A stretch of 34,218 nucleotides of DNA from Bacteroidota bacterium (GTDB lineage Bacteria; Bacteroidota; Bacteroidia; Bacteroidales; Prolixibacteraceae): positions 1-34,218 of the forward strand of contig JAHEYT010000069.1 in NCBI GenBank assembly GCA_023251455.1, read 5' to 3'. A program made the translations under genes and the position numbers. Within the stretch, counting starts at the first letter, position 1, and every line of letters starts with the position of its first letter. Below, piece after piece: positions 16,601-23,875 of this stretch. The notes beneath the pieces are model-generated. The model was not told the origin of the DNA and did no database searches. It saw only the letters and a program-made list of their open reading frames with translations.

Positions 16601-16737
16601 AATAACTATTACCAAATATATGGTACTTTTCTGATTTATTATTGATAATCAGATTTTTATTTACACAGTCTTTGCTTCTGTTGCATTCAGTTTATAAACT
16701 TCACCCAACCGAGTTTAAAACCTAAAATCACCTCTAT

Positions 16738-16966
16738 GATTGCTTCCAACGCCTCCGAGATTGTTTCCAATACCCCTGAGATCGTTTCCAGAGCCCCTGA
16801 GATGTGTTCAAACGCCTCTGAGATCGTTTCCAGAGCCCCTAAGATGTTTTCCAACACCTCCGAGATCGTTTCCAGAGCCTCCGAGAAGTGTTCAAACGCT
16901 TATGAGATCGTTTCCAACGCTTCCGAGACATTGTTGAATGCTAACCAGATGCCATTGAACCGCTTT
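16738..16966. repeat. 21-bp minisatellite, about 11 units
   Basis: Full 21-base units begin at 16757 and repeat without gaps to 16966; a partial unit precedes them. The core is GAGATCGTTTCC. Units at 16778, 16820, 16862 and 16904 are near-identical and alternate with more variable ones (16799, 16841, 16883, 16925), so there is also a 42-bp higher-order period. Because 21 is a multiple of three and the unit lacks stops, plus-strand frames read as heptapeptides (EIVSRAP and variants). I see no spacers, so it is not a CRISPR array. Confidence 0.9.
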
Positions 16967-16993
16967 CTGAGTCTGGTGAAGAACTTTTATCCT

Positions 16994-17035
16994 AAAAAAA
17001 AAGCAAGCCGGATCTCACTGCTGAAATCCGGCTTG
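16994..17035 (-). terminator. Rho-independent terminator of the small secreted protein gene
   Basis: A perfect 10-bp stem, CAAGCCGGAT (17004-17013) with ATCCGGCTTG (17026-17035), has a 12-base loop. On the minus strand it is followed by GC and nine Ts (16994-17002). It ends the gene at 17059-17430. Confidence 0.93.
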
Positions 17036-17058
17036 TTGGTCAATAAAAATCAAATGAA

Positions 17059-17430
17059 TTATTTCTTCACTGCACTAATTTTCTTTGGGCCTTCGGGGCT
17101 GTCAACCAAACCTGTAAGTTTGTCTTTTTCTTTAACCAGCGCCACATTGATCGAGCTTCCGTCAACTGAGGTAACGAACGATATTTTATTGTCTTCAATT
17201 TTCAGATCGCTTGTGCTTAATTCTCCGGCTTCAAGTTTAATTACACAAGTCATTTGCCCGTCTTTTTCAGCAAAGATCAAGCTTCCTTTTTCGTAGCCGT
17301 ATGGAGCATCGCTTACTTCGTATACCCATTCGCCCAATAAAGTTTTATTCTTCACTTCAGCCCGAACCTGGGCACTTGAAACCATTAGAATTAAAGAAAA
17401 CAGCAAAAATGTTCCGATTAGTTTTTTCAT
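17059..17430 (-). CDS. Small secreted protein, lipocalin-like fold possible
   Basis: A 123-residue protein with a clear signal peptide (about residues 1-24, cleavage near VRAEV). The mature part is short and rich in beta strands: LLGEWVYEVSDAPYGYEKG, then GSLIFAEKDGQMTCVIKL and SFVTSVDGSSINVALV. Beginning with a LxGxW motif and continuing as alternating strands is typical of small lipocalin-like or 'extracellular beta' proteins of Bacteroidota. No function is known. It is transcribed alone, away from tex, and ends at a strong terminator. The opposite-strand open frame over the same region is a shadow. Confidence 0.85.
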   Translation of the reverse strand: MKKLIGTFLLFSLILMVSSAQVRAEVKNKTLLGEWVYEVSDAPYGYEKGSLIFAEKDGQMTCVIKLEAGELSTSDLKIEDNKISFVTSVDGSSINVALVKEKDKLTGLVDSPEGPKKISAVKK

Positions 17431-17543
17431 AATGCAATTGTTTTATGGTTATGCCCTAAAAATAGAGAAAAGAATGAATTTAAACCATAAGGTTGATCAT
17501 ATTAAAACCTGATTCATGATTTAAATTTTACCTCAAAAAAAGC

Positions 17544-17551
17544 TACCTTCG
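17544..17551 (+). promoter_or_regulatory. Possible -7 element of tex
   Basis: TACCTTCG differs by one base from TAnnTTTG and lies 23 bases before the ATG at 17575. No -33 TTTG is seen, so support is weak. Confidence 0.25.
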
Positions 17552-17574
17552 GGCCTCAATTTTACAGACTCAAA

Positions 17575-19710
17575 ATGGATCAGAAAATTATACAGATTGT
17601 AGCGCAACAAGTTGGAATACAATTTATACAGGTTTTAAATACCATTCAGTTACTTGATGAAGGTGGAACTGTCCCTTTCATTTCAAGGTACCGAAAAGAA
17701 CGCACCGGAAGTCTGGATGAAGTTCAGATTGAAGCCATTAAAGATGCCAAAGAAAAGATGGAAGAGCTGCTCAAACGCAAGGAAACCATCCTGAAAACCA
17801 TTCAGGAACAGGAATTGTTGACACCTGAATTGCAGAAGCGCATTGAAGACTGTTTTGATTCGACCGAGCTGGAAGATATTTACCTGCCCTACAAACCCAA
17901 ACGCCGCACCCGTGCTATGATTGCGCGTGAAAAAGGGTTGGAACCATTGGCAGTCATCATTCAAAAACAATACGAATCGAACCTTGAATACAAAGCACAA
18001 TCGTTTGTGAATGAGAAGGTCGAATCTGTTGAAGAAGCATTGGCCGGAGCCCGCGACATCATTGCCGAATGGATCAACGAAAACGAGCGTGCACGTGGAA
18101 TTGTGAGACGCGAATTTGAACGTGGAGCTTTTATTATCAGCAAGGTTGTGAAAGGCAAAGAGGAAGAAGGCGCCAAATACAACGATTATTTCGATTGGAA
18201 CGAACCGTTGAAGAAATGTCCGTCGCACCGGTTGATGGCTATGCGTCGCGGCGAAAATGAAGGTTTTTTGCGTGTTTCGGTCACTCCGGAAAGCGAAGAA
18301 CCCATTCAGCGGTTGAAACGTTTTTTCATCAACAGCAACAATGCCTGCACCGACCAGATGGAACTGGCCGTGGCCGATGCTTACAAGCGTTTACTGGAAC
18401 CTTCCATCGAAACCGAATTTGCCAATATCTCGAAAGAAAAAGCCGACGAAGAAGCTATACGTGTGTTTGCCGATAATTTACGTCAGCTTCTGCTGGCTGC
18501 TCCGCTTGGTCAGAAGCGTGTTCTGGCGCTCGATCCGGGCTTTCGTACCGGCTGTAAGGTTGTTTGTCTCGATGCACAGGGAAATTTGCTGCACAACGAA
18601 ACCATTTATCCGCATAAACCTCAGGAGGAAGTAAAACAAGCTGCCCGAAAGATTTCATCGCTGGTTAGTGCATACCAGATTGAAGCCATTGCTATCGGCA
18701 ATGGTACTGCAAGCCGCGAAACGGAGGCTTTCATCAAAAAGCTGCACTACGACCGCGACATGAAGGTTTTTGTAGTTTCTGAAGATGGAGCATCCATCTA
18801 TTCCGCATCGAAAATTGCACGCGATGAGTTTCCGCAATACGATGTTACTGTTCGTGGTGCTATTTCAATCGGTCGTCGACTGCTCGATCCTTTGGCAGAA
18901 CTGGTAAAAATTGATCCAAAATCAATCGGGGTGGGGCAGTACCAGCACGATGTCGATCAGAAGAAGCTCAAAAATAGTCTGGATAAGGTGGTTGAATCGA
19001 GTGTGAATATGGTTGGCGTGAATGTAAATACCGCTTCGCAACATTTACTGACCTATATTTCAGGATTGGGGCCGCAACTTGCCCAGAATATTGTTGATTA
19101 CCGGAAAGAAAATGGTCCGTTCAATTCGCGCACTGAAATTCAGAAGGTGGCTCGCATGGGCGCCAAAGCTTTTGAGCAGGCTGCCGGATTTTTACGCATT
19201 CCGGATGCAGCCAATCCTTTGGATAATTCTGCGGTGCATCCCGAATCGTATTTTGTGGTTCAGAAGATTGCCAAAGATTTGAAATGCAGCATTCAGGAAT
19301 TGATTTCGAACGAAGAACTTCAGAAACAGGTGGTATGGCCCAATTATGTGACCGACAAAATCGGACTTCCAACGCTGGAAGATATTAAAAAGGAATTGGC
19401 AAAACCGGGACGCGATCCGCGAAGTGCAATCAAGGTTTTTGAATTTGCGCCAAACATTTATAAAGTGGAAGATTTGCAGGTTGGAATGGTGTTGCCGGGC
19501 ATTGTAACCAACATTACCAAATTCGGGGCATTTGTCGATGTTGGCGTGAAACAGGATGGATTGGTGCATGTGTCGCAAATGGCCGATAAATACATCAGCG
19601 ATCCCGCTGAAATAGTCAAGCTCCACCAGCATGTACATGTCAAGGTAATTGAACTCGATTTGCAACGCAAACGAATTCAATTAAGCTTGAAACAAGTACC
19701 TCAAAACTAA
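17575..19710 (+). CDS. tex: Tex family S1 RNA-binding protein
   Basis: A 711-residue Tex protein, a cytoplasmic nucleic-acid-binding factor related to eukaryotic Spt6 and linked to transcription. The family order is visible: an N-terminal helical part with the FISRYRKERTGSLDE motif, a YqgF/RNase-H-like domain starting about residue 314 (VLALDPGFRTGCKVVCLD), helix-hairpin-helix motifs (about 480-545, GLGPQLAQNIVDYRKENG) and a C-terminal S1 domain (about 634-708, GIVTNITKFGAFVDVGVKQD). Length is normal. Its TAA (19708-19710) overlaps the TAG of the convergent PspC-domain gene (19707-19709). Confidence 0.96.
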   Translation: MDQKIIQIVAQQVGIQFIQVLNTIQLLDEGGTVPFISRYRKERTGSLDEVQIEAIKDAKEKMEELLKRKETILKTIQEQELLTPELQKRIEDCFDSTELEDIYLPYKPKRRTRAMIAREKGLEPLAVIIQKQYESNLEYKAQSFVNEKVESVEEALAGARDIIAEWINENERARGIVRREFERGAFIISKVVKGKEEEGAKYNDYFDWNEPLKKCPSHRLMAMRRGENEGFLRVSVTPESEEPIQRLKRFFINSNNACTDQMELAVADAYKRLLEPSIETEFANISKEKADEEAIRVFADNLRQLLLAAPLGQKRVLALDPGFRTGCKVVCLDAQGNLLHNETIYPHKPQEEVKQAARKISSLVSAYQIEAIAIGNGTASRETEAFIKKLHYDRDMKVFVVSEDGASIYSASKIARDEFPQYDVTVRGAISIGRRLLDPLAELVKIDPKSIGVGQYQHDVDQKKLKNSLDKVVESSVNMVGVNVNTASQHLLTYISGLGPQLAQNIVDYRKENGPFNSRTEIQKVARMGAKAFEQAAGFLRIPDAANPLDNSAVHPESYFVVQKIAKDLKCSIQELISNEELQKQVVWPNYVTDKIGLPTLEDIKKELAKPGRDPRSAIKVFEFAPNIYKVEDLQVGMVLPGIVTNITKFGAFVDVGVKQDGLVHVSQMADKYISDPAEIVKLHQHVHVKVIELDLQRKRIQLSLKQVPQN

Positions 19711-19901
19711 AACGATTTTTCTTCTGGAACAATGATCCACATAATCAGGTAAGCCAATAAGGAGGCTCCCCCGGCAAAAGCTATAACTACAAATAAAATC
19801 CTCATGATAGTAGGATCGATGTTGAAATAGTCTGCAAGTCCGGCACAAACACCGGCAACCATTTTTTCTTTTGATCTGTAAAGTCGTTTCGGTGATGTCA
19901 T
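19707..19901 (-). CDS. Small PspC-domain membrane protein
   Basis: A 64-residue PspC-domain protein: RLYRSKEKMVAGVCAGLADYF, then a transmembrane stretch (IMRILFVVIAFAGGASLLAYLIMWIIVPEE). PspC domains occur in the phage-shock envelope-stress response; small stand-alone versions are common in Bacteroidota and have no settled function. The frame is open further upstream to 19979, but that would run inside the preceding gene. I chose the ATG at 19901, where the PspC domain begins and which lies one base after the stop of the upstream gene (19903-19905). That tight junction implies translational coupling. Confidence 0.88.
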   Translation of the reverse strand: MTSPKRLYRSKEKMVAGVCAGLADYFNIDPTIMRILFVVIAFAGGASLLAYLIMWIIVPEEKSF

Positions 19902-19902
19902 G

Positions 19903-20157
19903 TTAGTCGTCCTCCCCGTCTTCGAAATAATTGTCCTGATTTTCCAATTCTGCTTCAAGAAACTCTTCAGCTTCTTCAAGTAGTTGAGCGATAAGATCTT
20001 TGTCTTTGGGTTTTTCGTCGATCCAGTAAATAGTCTGATTTACTGCAAAGTCTTCAATGTCGCTTCCAACGATAAAGCGTGGATTTTCGTTGTGTACAAC
20101 ATAAAGCATGTCAGGCATTTCCTGTGAATTGTCGGCAAGCAAAAATTTTGGTAGCAT
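19903..20157 (-). CDS. Small acidic conserved hypothetical protein
   Basis: An 84-residue soluble protein beginning MLPKFLLADNSQEMPDMLYVVH. The C-terminal third is strongly acidic (LLEEAEEFLEAELENQDNYF and a run of Asp/Glu at the end). I do not recognise a named family. The frame is open to 20187, but a -7-like promoter element (20185-20192) overlaps that point, so the ATG at 20157 is chosen. The PspC-domain gene begins one base after its stop, so the two form an operon and may work together, but no function can be assigned. Confidence 0.8.
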   Translation of the reverse strand: MLPKFLLADNSQEMPDMLYVVHNENPRFIVGSDIEDFAVNQTIYWIDEKPKDKDLIAQLLEEAEEFLEAELENQDNYFEDGEDD

Positions 20158-20184
20158 AATTTTCTGTTTGGTGAATTGTTGAAA

Positions 20185-20192
20185 CAAATTTA
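20185..20192 (-). promoter_or_regulatory. Bacteroidota -7-like element for the acidic protein/PspC operon
   Basis: TAAATTTG on the minus strand, a full match to TAnnTTTG, 27 bases before the ATG at 20157. No TTTG lies at the usual -33 distance. Confidence 0.4.
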
Positions 20193-20340
20193 GATAAAAA
20201 AGGGAACTTTCAGTATGAATTCAAATCAAATTTCAGCCTTTAACAAATCAATAACTTAAGTACAAAAAATTAACATCAGAATATATAAGGCATTTGATAA
20301 CCAATTTATGACACTTCCGGCGCTCATAAATGGTCAGGAA

Positions 20341-20371
20341 TTTGTAAGCTGAATCCTTCTTTGTACTTTTG
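20341..20371 (+). promoter_or_regulatory. Bacteroidota promoter of mutS2
   Basis: TTTG at 20341-20344 is followed after exactly 19 bases by TACTTTTG (20364-20371). Both elements match the consensus fully. It lies 18 bases before the ATG at 20390 and overlaps a TTG at 20369, which excludes that TTG as the start. Confidence 0.7.
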
Positions 20372-20389
20372 CCCTCACAATTATTAAAT

Positions 20390-22882
20390 ATGACGCTGGT
20401 ATATCCTGAAAATTTTGAATCGAAGATAGGTTTTGATAAAATCCGTGAATTGCTCAATGGTCGATGCCTAAGTACTTTGGGCAAAGAATTGGTCGAAGAA
20501 ATTCGTTTTTGCAGTGATTTTGATCAACTTACCGAAGACCTTTCGCTGGTCAGTGAATTTGTTTCCATTATTCAGGAAATGGAGAATTTTCCGACCAGTT
20601 ATTACTTCGACCTTCGCGAAGCACTGGCTAAAATCCGCATTGAAGGCCGTTTTCTGGAAGTGGAAGAATTATTCGACCTGAAACGTTCGCTCGAAACGAT
20701 CTCCGGAATTGTCCGTTTCCTGAAACAAACCAAAGAGGACCAACTTCCCTGTTTAAAACGATTACTTTCCGGCGTTCAGGTTTATCCGTATGTGATTGAG
20801 CGAATAGATAATATCCTGAATAAATACGGAAAAATCAAGGATAATGCTTCTCCTGAATTGTCCAGAATCCGGAAAGAATTACTCAGCAAACAATCCGGTG
20901 TTTCGAAACGCCTCCAGGTTATCCTGAAAAAAGCACAGGACGATGGTTTGGTCGAAGAAGATGCTTCGGTGGCCATGCGTGACGGTCGTGCGGTTATTCC
21001 GGTAACATCTGCTTTTAAACGCAAGCTGAATGGGATCGTCCACGACGAATCAGCAACCGGAAAGACCTCCTATATTGAACCTGCTGAAGTTGTTGAACTA
21101 AACAACCAGATCCGTGAGCTGGAATATGCCGAATTACGCGAGATTGTTAAGATCCTGACTGTTTTTTCAAACGATATCCGGCCATATCTACCAGATTTAT
21201 TGCTTGCTTATGGTTTTTTGGGTAAAATCGATTTTATCCGGGCAAAAGCCATTTATGCCATCGATATTAACGGGATCAAACCCTACCTCGAAGATAAATG
21301 CCAGTTGGAGTGGGAGGGAGCCGTACATCCATTGCTAATGCTGGCTTTACGGCGCGAAAACCGAAAAGTGGTTCCGCTCAACATTACCTTAACTGCTAAT
21401 AAGCATATTTTGCTGATTTCGGGTCCCAATGCCGGGGGAAAATCGGTTTGCCTGAAAACTGTTGGATTGCTTCAATATATGCTTCAGTGCGGTTTGTTGA
21501 TTCCTGTCCGTCAAACGAGTTCGACCGGAATTTTCGATAAGCTGTTTATTGATATTGGCGACGAACAATCGATTGAAAACGACCTGAGTACCTACAGTTC
21601 GCATTTGATGAACATGAAGTTCTTCCTGAAGAATTCGAATGAGAAAACATTGGTTCTGATTGATGAGTTTGGGACCGGAACTGAACCGATGTTGGGTGGA
21701 GCAATTGCCGAAGCCATTCTTTCTCAATTGAATGAAATGAAGACTTTTGGCGTAATCACCACCCATTACACCAACCTGAAACACTTCGCATCTTCATCCG
21801 AAGGAATAGAGAATGCTGCCATGATGTACGATTCATCCAAGATGGAACCTTTATTTCAGTTGGATATTGGCAAACCGGGAAGTTCGTTTGCCTTCGAAAT
21901 CGCCCGAAAGATTGGACTTCCGGAGAATATTCTTCAGGATGCGACTGATAAAATCGGGAAAGATCATATCAATTTTGACAAACATTTACGCGACATTGTG
22001 CGCGATAAACGATACTGGGAAACCAAACGGCAGAAAATCAGGAAAGTAGAGAAGTCATTGGATGATCTGGCTGAAAAGTATGAAACCGATCTGGGTTCGC
22101 TTGATAAACAACGGAAAGAGATTATCCAGAAAGCCCGTCAGGAAGCCGATCAGATTTTGACTGAAGCCAACAAACGCATTGAAAATACAATTCGTGAAAT
22201 CCGAGAAAGTCAGGCTGATAAGGAAAAAACTAAACAAATTCGGGCCAAACTGGTTGAATTTAAGCAGGAAGTGGAAGTGTCCGCTAACAATCAGGATGAT
22301 CTGATTAATCAGAAAATACAGAAATTAAAGGAAAAAGAATCGCACCGAAACCAAAAACGGTCGGAGAAAAAGCCTGCGGAACAAAAAGAAAAAGAAAAGA
22401 TTGTTGAGCCTGACGTCTGGAAAGCCGGAGATAAGGTTGTTATGGACGGAAATACAAATGTGGGTGAAATTCTGGAATTGAATGAGAAAAATGCGGTGGT
22501 AGCTTTTGGGCATATCCGCACTTCGGTAAGCCGCGAAAAGCTGCAGAAAATCACCAGCAACGAGGCGAAGAAGATACAACGAACGTACAATCAGACCATG
22601 CCGAATATAAATAAAGGAATGAGCGAAAAACGCCTTACCTTTAAAACCGAAGTCGACGTACGTGGGCAACGTGCCGAAGAAGCTTTGCAGCTTATCAGGT
22701 CGTGGATTGATGATGCCATTATGCTCGATTTTAGCGAGTTGCGGATTTTGCACGGAAAAGGAAACGGTATTCTGAAAGAAATGATCCGGAATTACCTGAA
22801 AACTGAACCAGCTGTCAAGTCATTCCGCGACGAGCATGTTCAGTTTGGTGGCGCCGGGATTACTATTGTTGAGATCGGATAA
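20390..22882 (+). CDS. mutS2: Endonuclease MutS2
   Basis: An 830-residue MutS2, a cytoplasmic MutS-family ATPase that limits homologous recombination and, in some bacteria, rescues collided ribosomes. It starts MTLVYPENFESKIGFDKIRE, normal for Bacteroidota. Core and clamp regions occupy about 1-300. The ATPase has Walker A GPNAGGKS (345-352) and Walker B LVLIDEFGTGTEP (D425-E426), with a TTHYTNLK motif after it. A long charged coiled coil (about 510-640) leads to a C-terminal Smr nuclease domain (about 752-830). In the Smr domain VDVRGQRAEEAL replaces the usual LDLHG motif, and LRILHGKGNGIL is intact. The first catalytic motif with R instead of H is common in Bacteroidota as far as I recall. 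Confidence 0.95.
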   Translation: MTLVYPENFESKIGFDKIRELLNGRCLSTLGKELVEEIRFCSDFDQLTEDLSLVSEFVSIIQEMENFPTSYYFDLREALAKIRIEGRFLEVEELFDLKRSLETISGIVRFLKQTKEDQLPCLKRLLSGVQVYPYVIERIDNILNKYGKIKDNASPELSRIRKELLSKQSGVSKRLQVILKKAQDDGLVEEDASVAMRDGRAVIPVTSAFKRKLNGIVHDESATGKTSYIEPAEVVELNNQIRELEYAELREIVKILTVFSNDIRPYLPDLLLAYGFLGKIDFIRAKAIYAIDINGIKPYLEDKCQLEWEGAVHPLLMLALRRENRKVVPLNITLTANKHILLISGPNAGGKSVCLKTVGLLQYMLQCGLLIPVRQTSSTGIFDKLFIDIGDEQSIENDLSTYSSHLMNMKFFLKNSNEKTLVLIDEFGTGTEPMLGGAIAEAILSQLNEMKTFGVITTHYTNLKHFASSSEGIENAAMMYDSSKMEPLFQLDIGKPGSSFAFEIARKIGLPENILQDATDKIGKDHINFDKHLRDIVRDKRYWETKRQKIRKVEKSLDDLAEKYETDLGSLDKQRKEIIQKARQEADQILTEANKRIENTIREIRESQADKEKTKQIRAKLVEFKQEVEVSANNQDDLINQKIQKLKEKESHRNQKRSEKKPAEQKEKEKIVEPDVWKAGDKVVMDGNTNVGEILELNEKNAVVAFGHIRTSVSREKLQKITSNEAKKIQRTYNQTMPNINKGMSEKRLTFKTEVDVRGQRAEEALQLIRSWIDDAIMLDFSELRILHGKGNGILKEMIRNYLKTEPAVKSFRDEHVQFGGAGITIVEIG

Positions 22883-22913
22883 AGGTAGGTTAGTAGTTTT
22901 CAGAAGATTGTAA

Positions 22914-23004
22914 TAGTCATTTGTGGACATTAGCTTCGCGTCATTTATAGTAAAAATGTAACTTGAATTCACAATAAATGACTATTGAATGACTTAATGA
23001 CAAC
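22914..23004. repeat. Dispersed intergenic repeat with inverted arms, copy 1
   Basis: A 91-base element that recurs at 33499-33597. Both copies begin TAGTCATTTGTGG, share the core GCTTCGCGTC and a TGTAACT-GAAT segment, and end with an identical AAATGACTATTGAATGAC and TTAATGACAAC. The ends pair with each other: AATAGTCATTT (22912-22922) with AAATGACTATT (22976-22986). Several AATGAC words follow in tandem. It lies between mutS2 and the helicase-like gene. Confidence 0.85.
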
Positions 23005-23074
23005 CAATGACTTTCGCTCTAAATTTATTGAAATCAATACTTTTAATGAAATATAACAAACAACATACAGACAG

Positions 23075-23719
23075 ATGATTAACGAAAAATTAGATATTCA
23101 ACTCATCGAAGCCCTGAAAGAAAATGGCTTCACCGAATCGACCCAATTACAGCAGATTTGTATCCCTAAAATTAAAAGTGGCCGCGATTTGTTGTGCATT
23201 GCTGCTGATGGTAGCGGTAAATCCACAACCATAGTGGTAAGTGTTCTTCAGCGGTTGAAGTCTTCGCTCGACGATAATCCACGGGCAATCATCGTGGTTC
23301 AGAACAAAGACCGTGCATTGGAAATGAAGGCCGAATTTGAACGTTTGGGCGATTACACTGATCTGCGTGTTCAGACTGCCTGCGATGACGAAAAAATCAA
23401 TGATCAGAAGGACAAAATTTACATGGGTTCTGATGTGGTAATTGGCACTGCCAAACGCCTGAACCAGGTTTATTCGTTGTATGCTCTTAATCTTGGGGTT
23501 GTAAAAATTTTCGCTATCGACAATGCTGAATTGGTAATCCGAAGTATTAATTATACACAAATCGACCGCTTGTCGGAAAGCATGCCCAAAGCCCAACGTG
23601 TTGTTTTTGCGACTCATACGAATGAATGGATCGAACGCTTTGCCGATGCATTTATGAACGTTCAGGAAGTGATTGAAATTGAAGAATCTGAAGAAGATGT
23701 AATTGAATCAGAGGAATAA
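23075..23719 (+). CDS. DEAD-box-helicase-like protein with a single RecA domain
   Basis: A 214-residue protein that matches only the first RecA domain of a DEAD-box RNA helicase. Visible are a Q-motif-like start (GFTESTQLQQICIP), a Walker A of form AADGSGKST (about 43-51), and the place of motif II, where DEAD is replaced by DNAE (in FAIDNAELV). Motif III is FATHT instead of SAT. The entire second helicase domain is missing, and the protein ends in an acidic tail (EIEESEEDVIESEE). The following 156 bases hold no remnant of that domain in any frame, so this is a designed short protein or an old truncation, not a fresh frameshift. ATP binding may persist; unwinding is unlikely. A dispersed repeat lies just upstream. 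Confidence 0.85.
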   Translation: MINEKLDIQLIEALKENGFTESTQLQQICIPKIKSGRDLLCIAADGSGKSTTIVVSVLQRLKSSLDDNPRAIIVVQNKDRALEMKAEFERLGDYTDLRVQTACDDEKINDQKDKIYMGSDVVIGTAKRLNQVYSLYALNLGVVKIFAIDNAELVIRSINYTQIDRLSESMPKAQRVVFATHTNEWIERFADAFMNVQEVIEIEESEEDVIESEE

Positions 23720-23875
23720 TCATAAATATAACCTCTTCTGAAGAAAATGAGAATTTGACTAACTGAAGCTTGTATTAGAGTTTTTTTTTCTAAAATATTA
23801 AGTTGACTTTTTCGTCTCACTAAACAAGAACCACCAGGTTACTGTTTTTATCAAATTCTGTTTTTACTATAAAAT

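Larger units (their letters stand above)
16555..17058. other. 504-base gene-free region with minisatellite and terminator
   Basis: No convincing gene lies here. From left to right it holds the right copy of the 11-bp inverted repeat, an AT-rich stretch, a 21-bp tandem repeat and the terminator of the small secreted protein gene to the right. An open frame running over the repeat (16736-17296, plus strand) continues through the terminator and antisense to the next gene and is best not called. Confidence 0.7.

Noticed and set aside
16738..16966. CRISPR array
   Set aside because: Units are contiguous with no spacers, too short and too variable for CRISPR repeats, and no cas gene is present.
16736..17296. 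Plus-strand open frame of 186 codons over the 21-bp repeat, beginning MIASNASEIVSN
   Set aside because: It runs through a strong minus-strand terminator and antisense to a well-supported secreted-protein gene. The open frame is explained by a stop-free repeat whose length is a multiple of three.
19902..19979. Longer start for the PspC-domain protein at 19979
   Set aside because: The extension would lie inside the preceding gene in another frame. The PspC domain starts right after the ATG at 19901, which follows the upstream stop by one base.
23720..23875. Remnant of a second helicase domain after the helicase-like gene
   Set aside because: No frame in this gap shows helicase C-terminal motifs, so the short protein is not the product of a recent frameshift.
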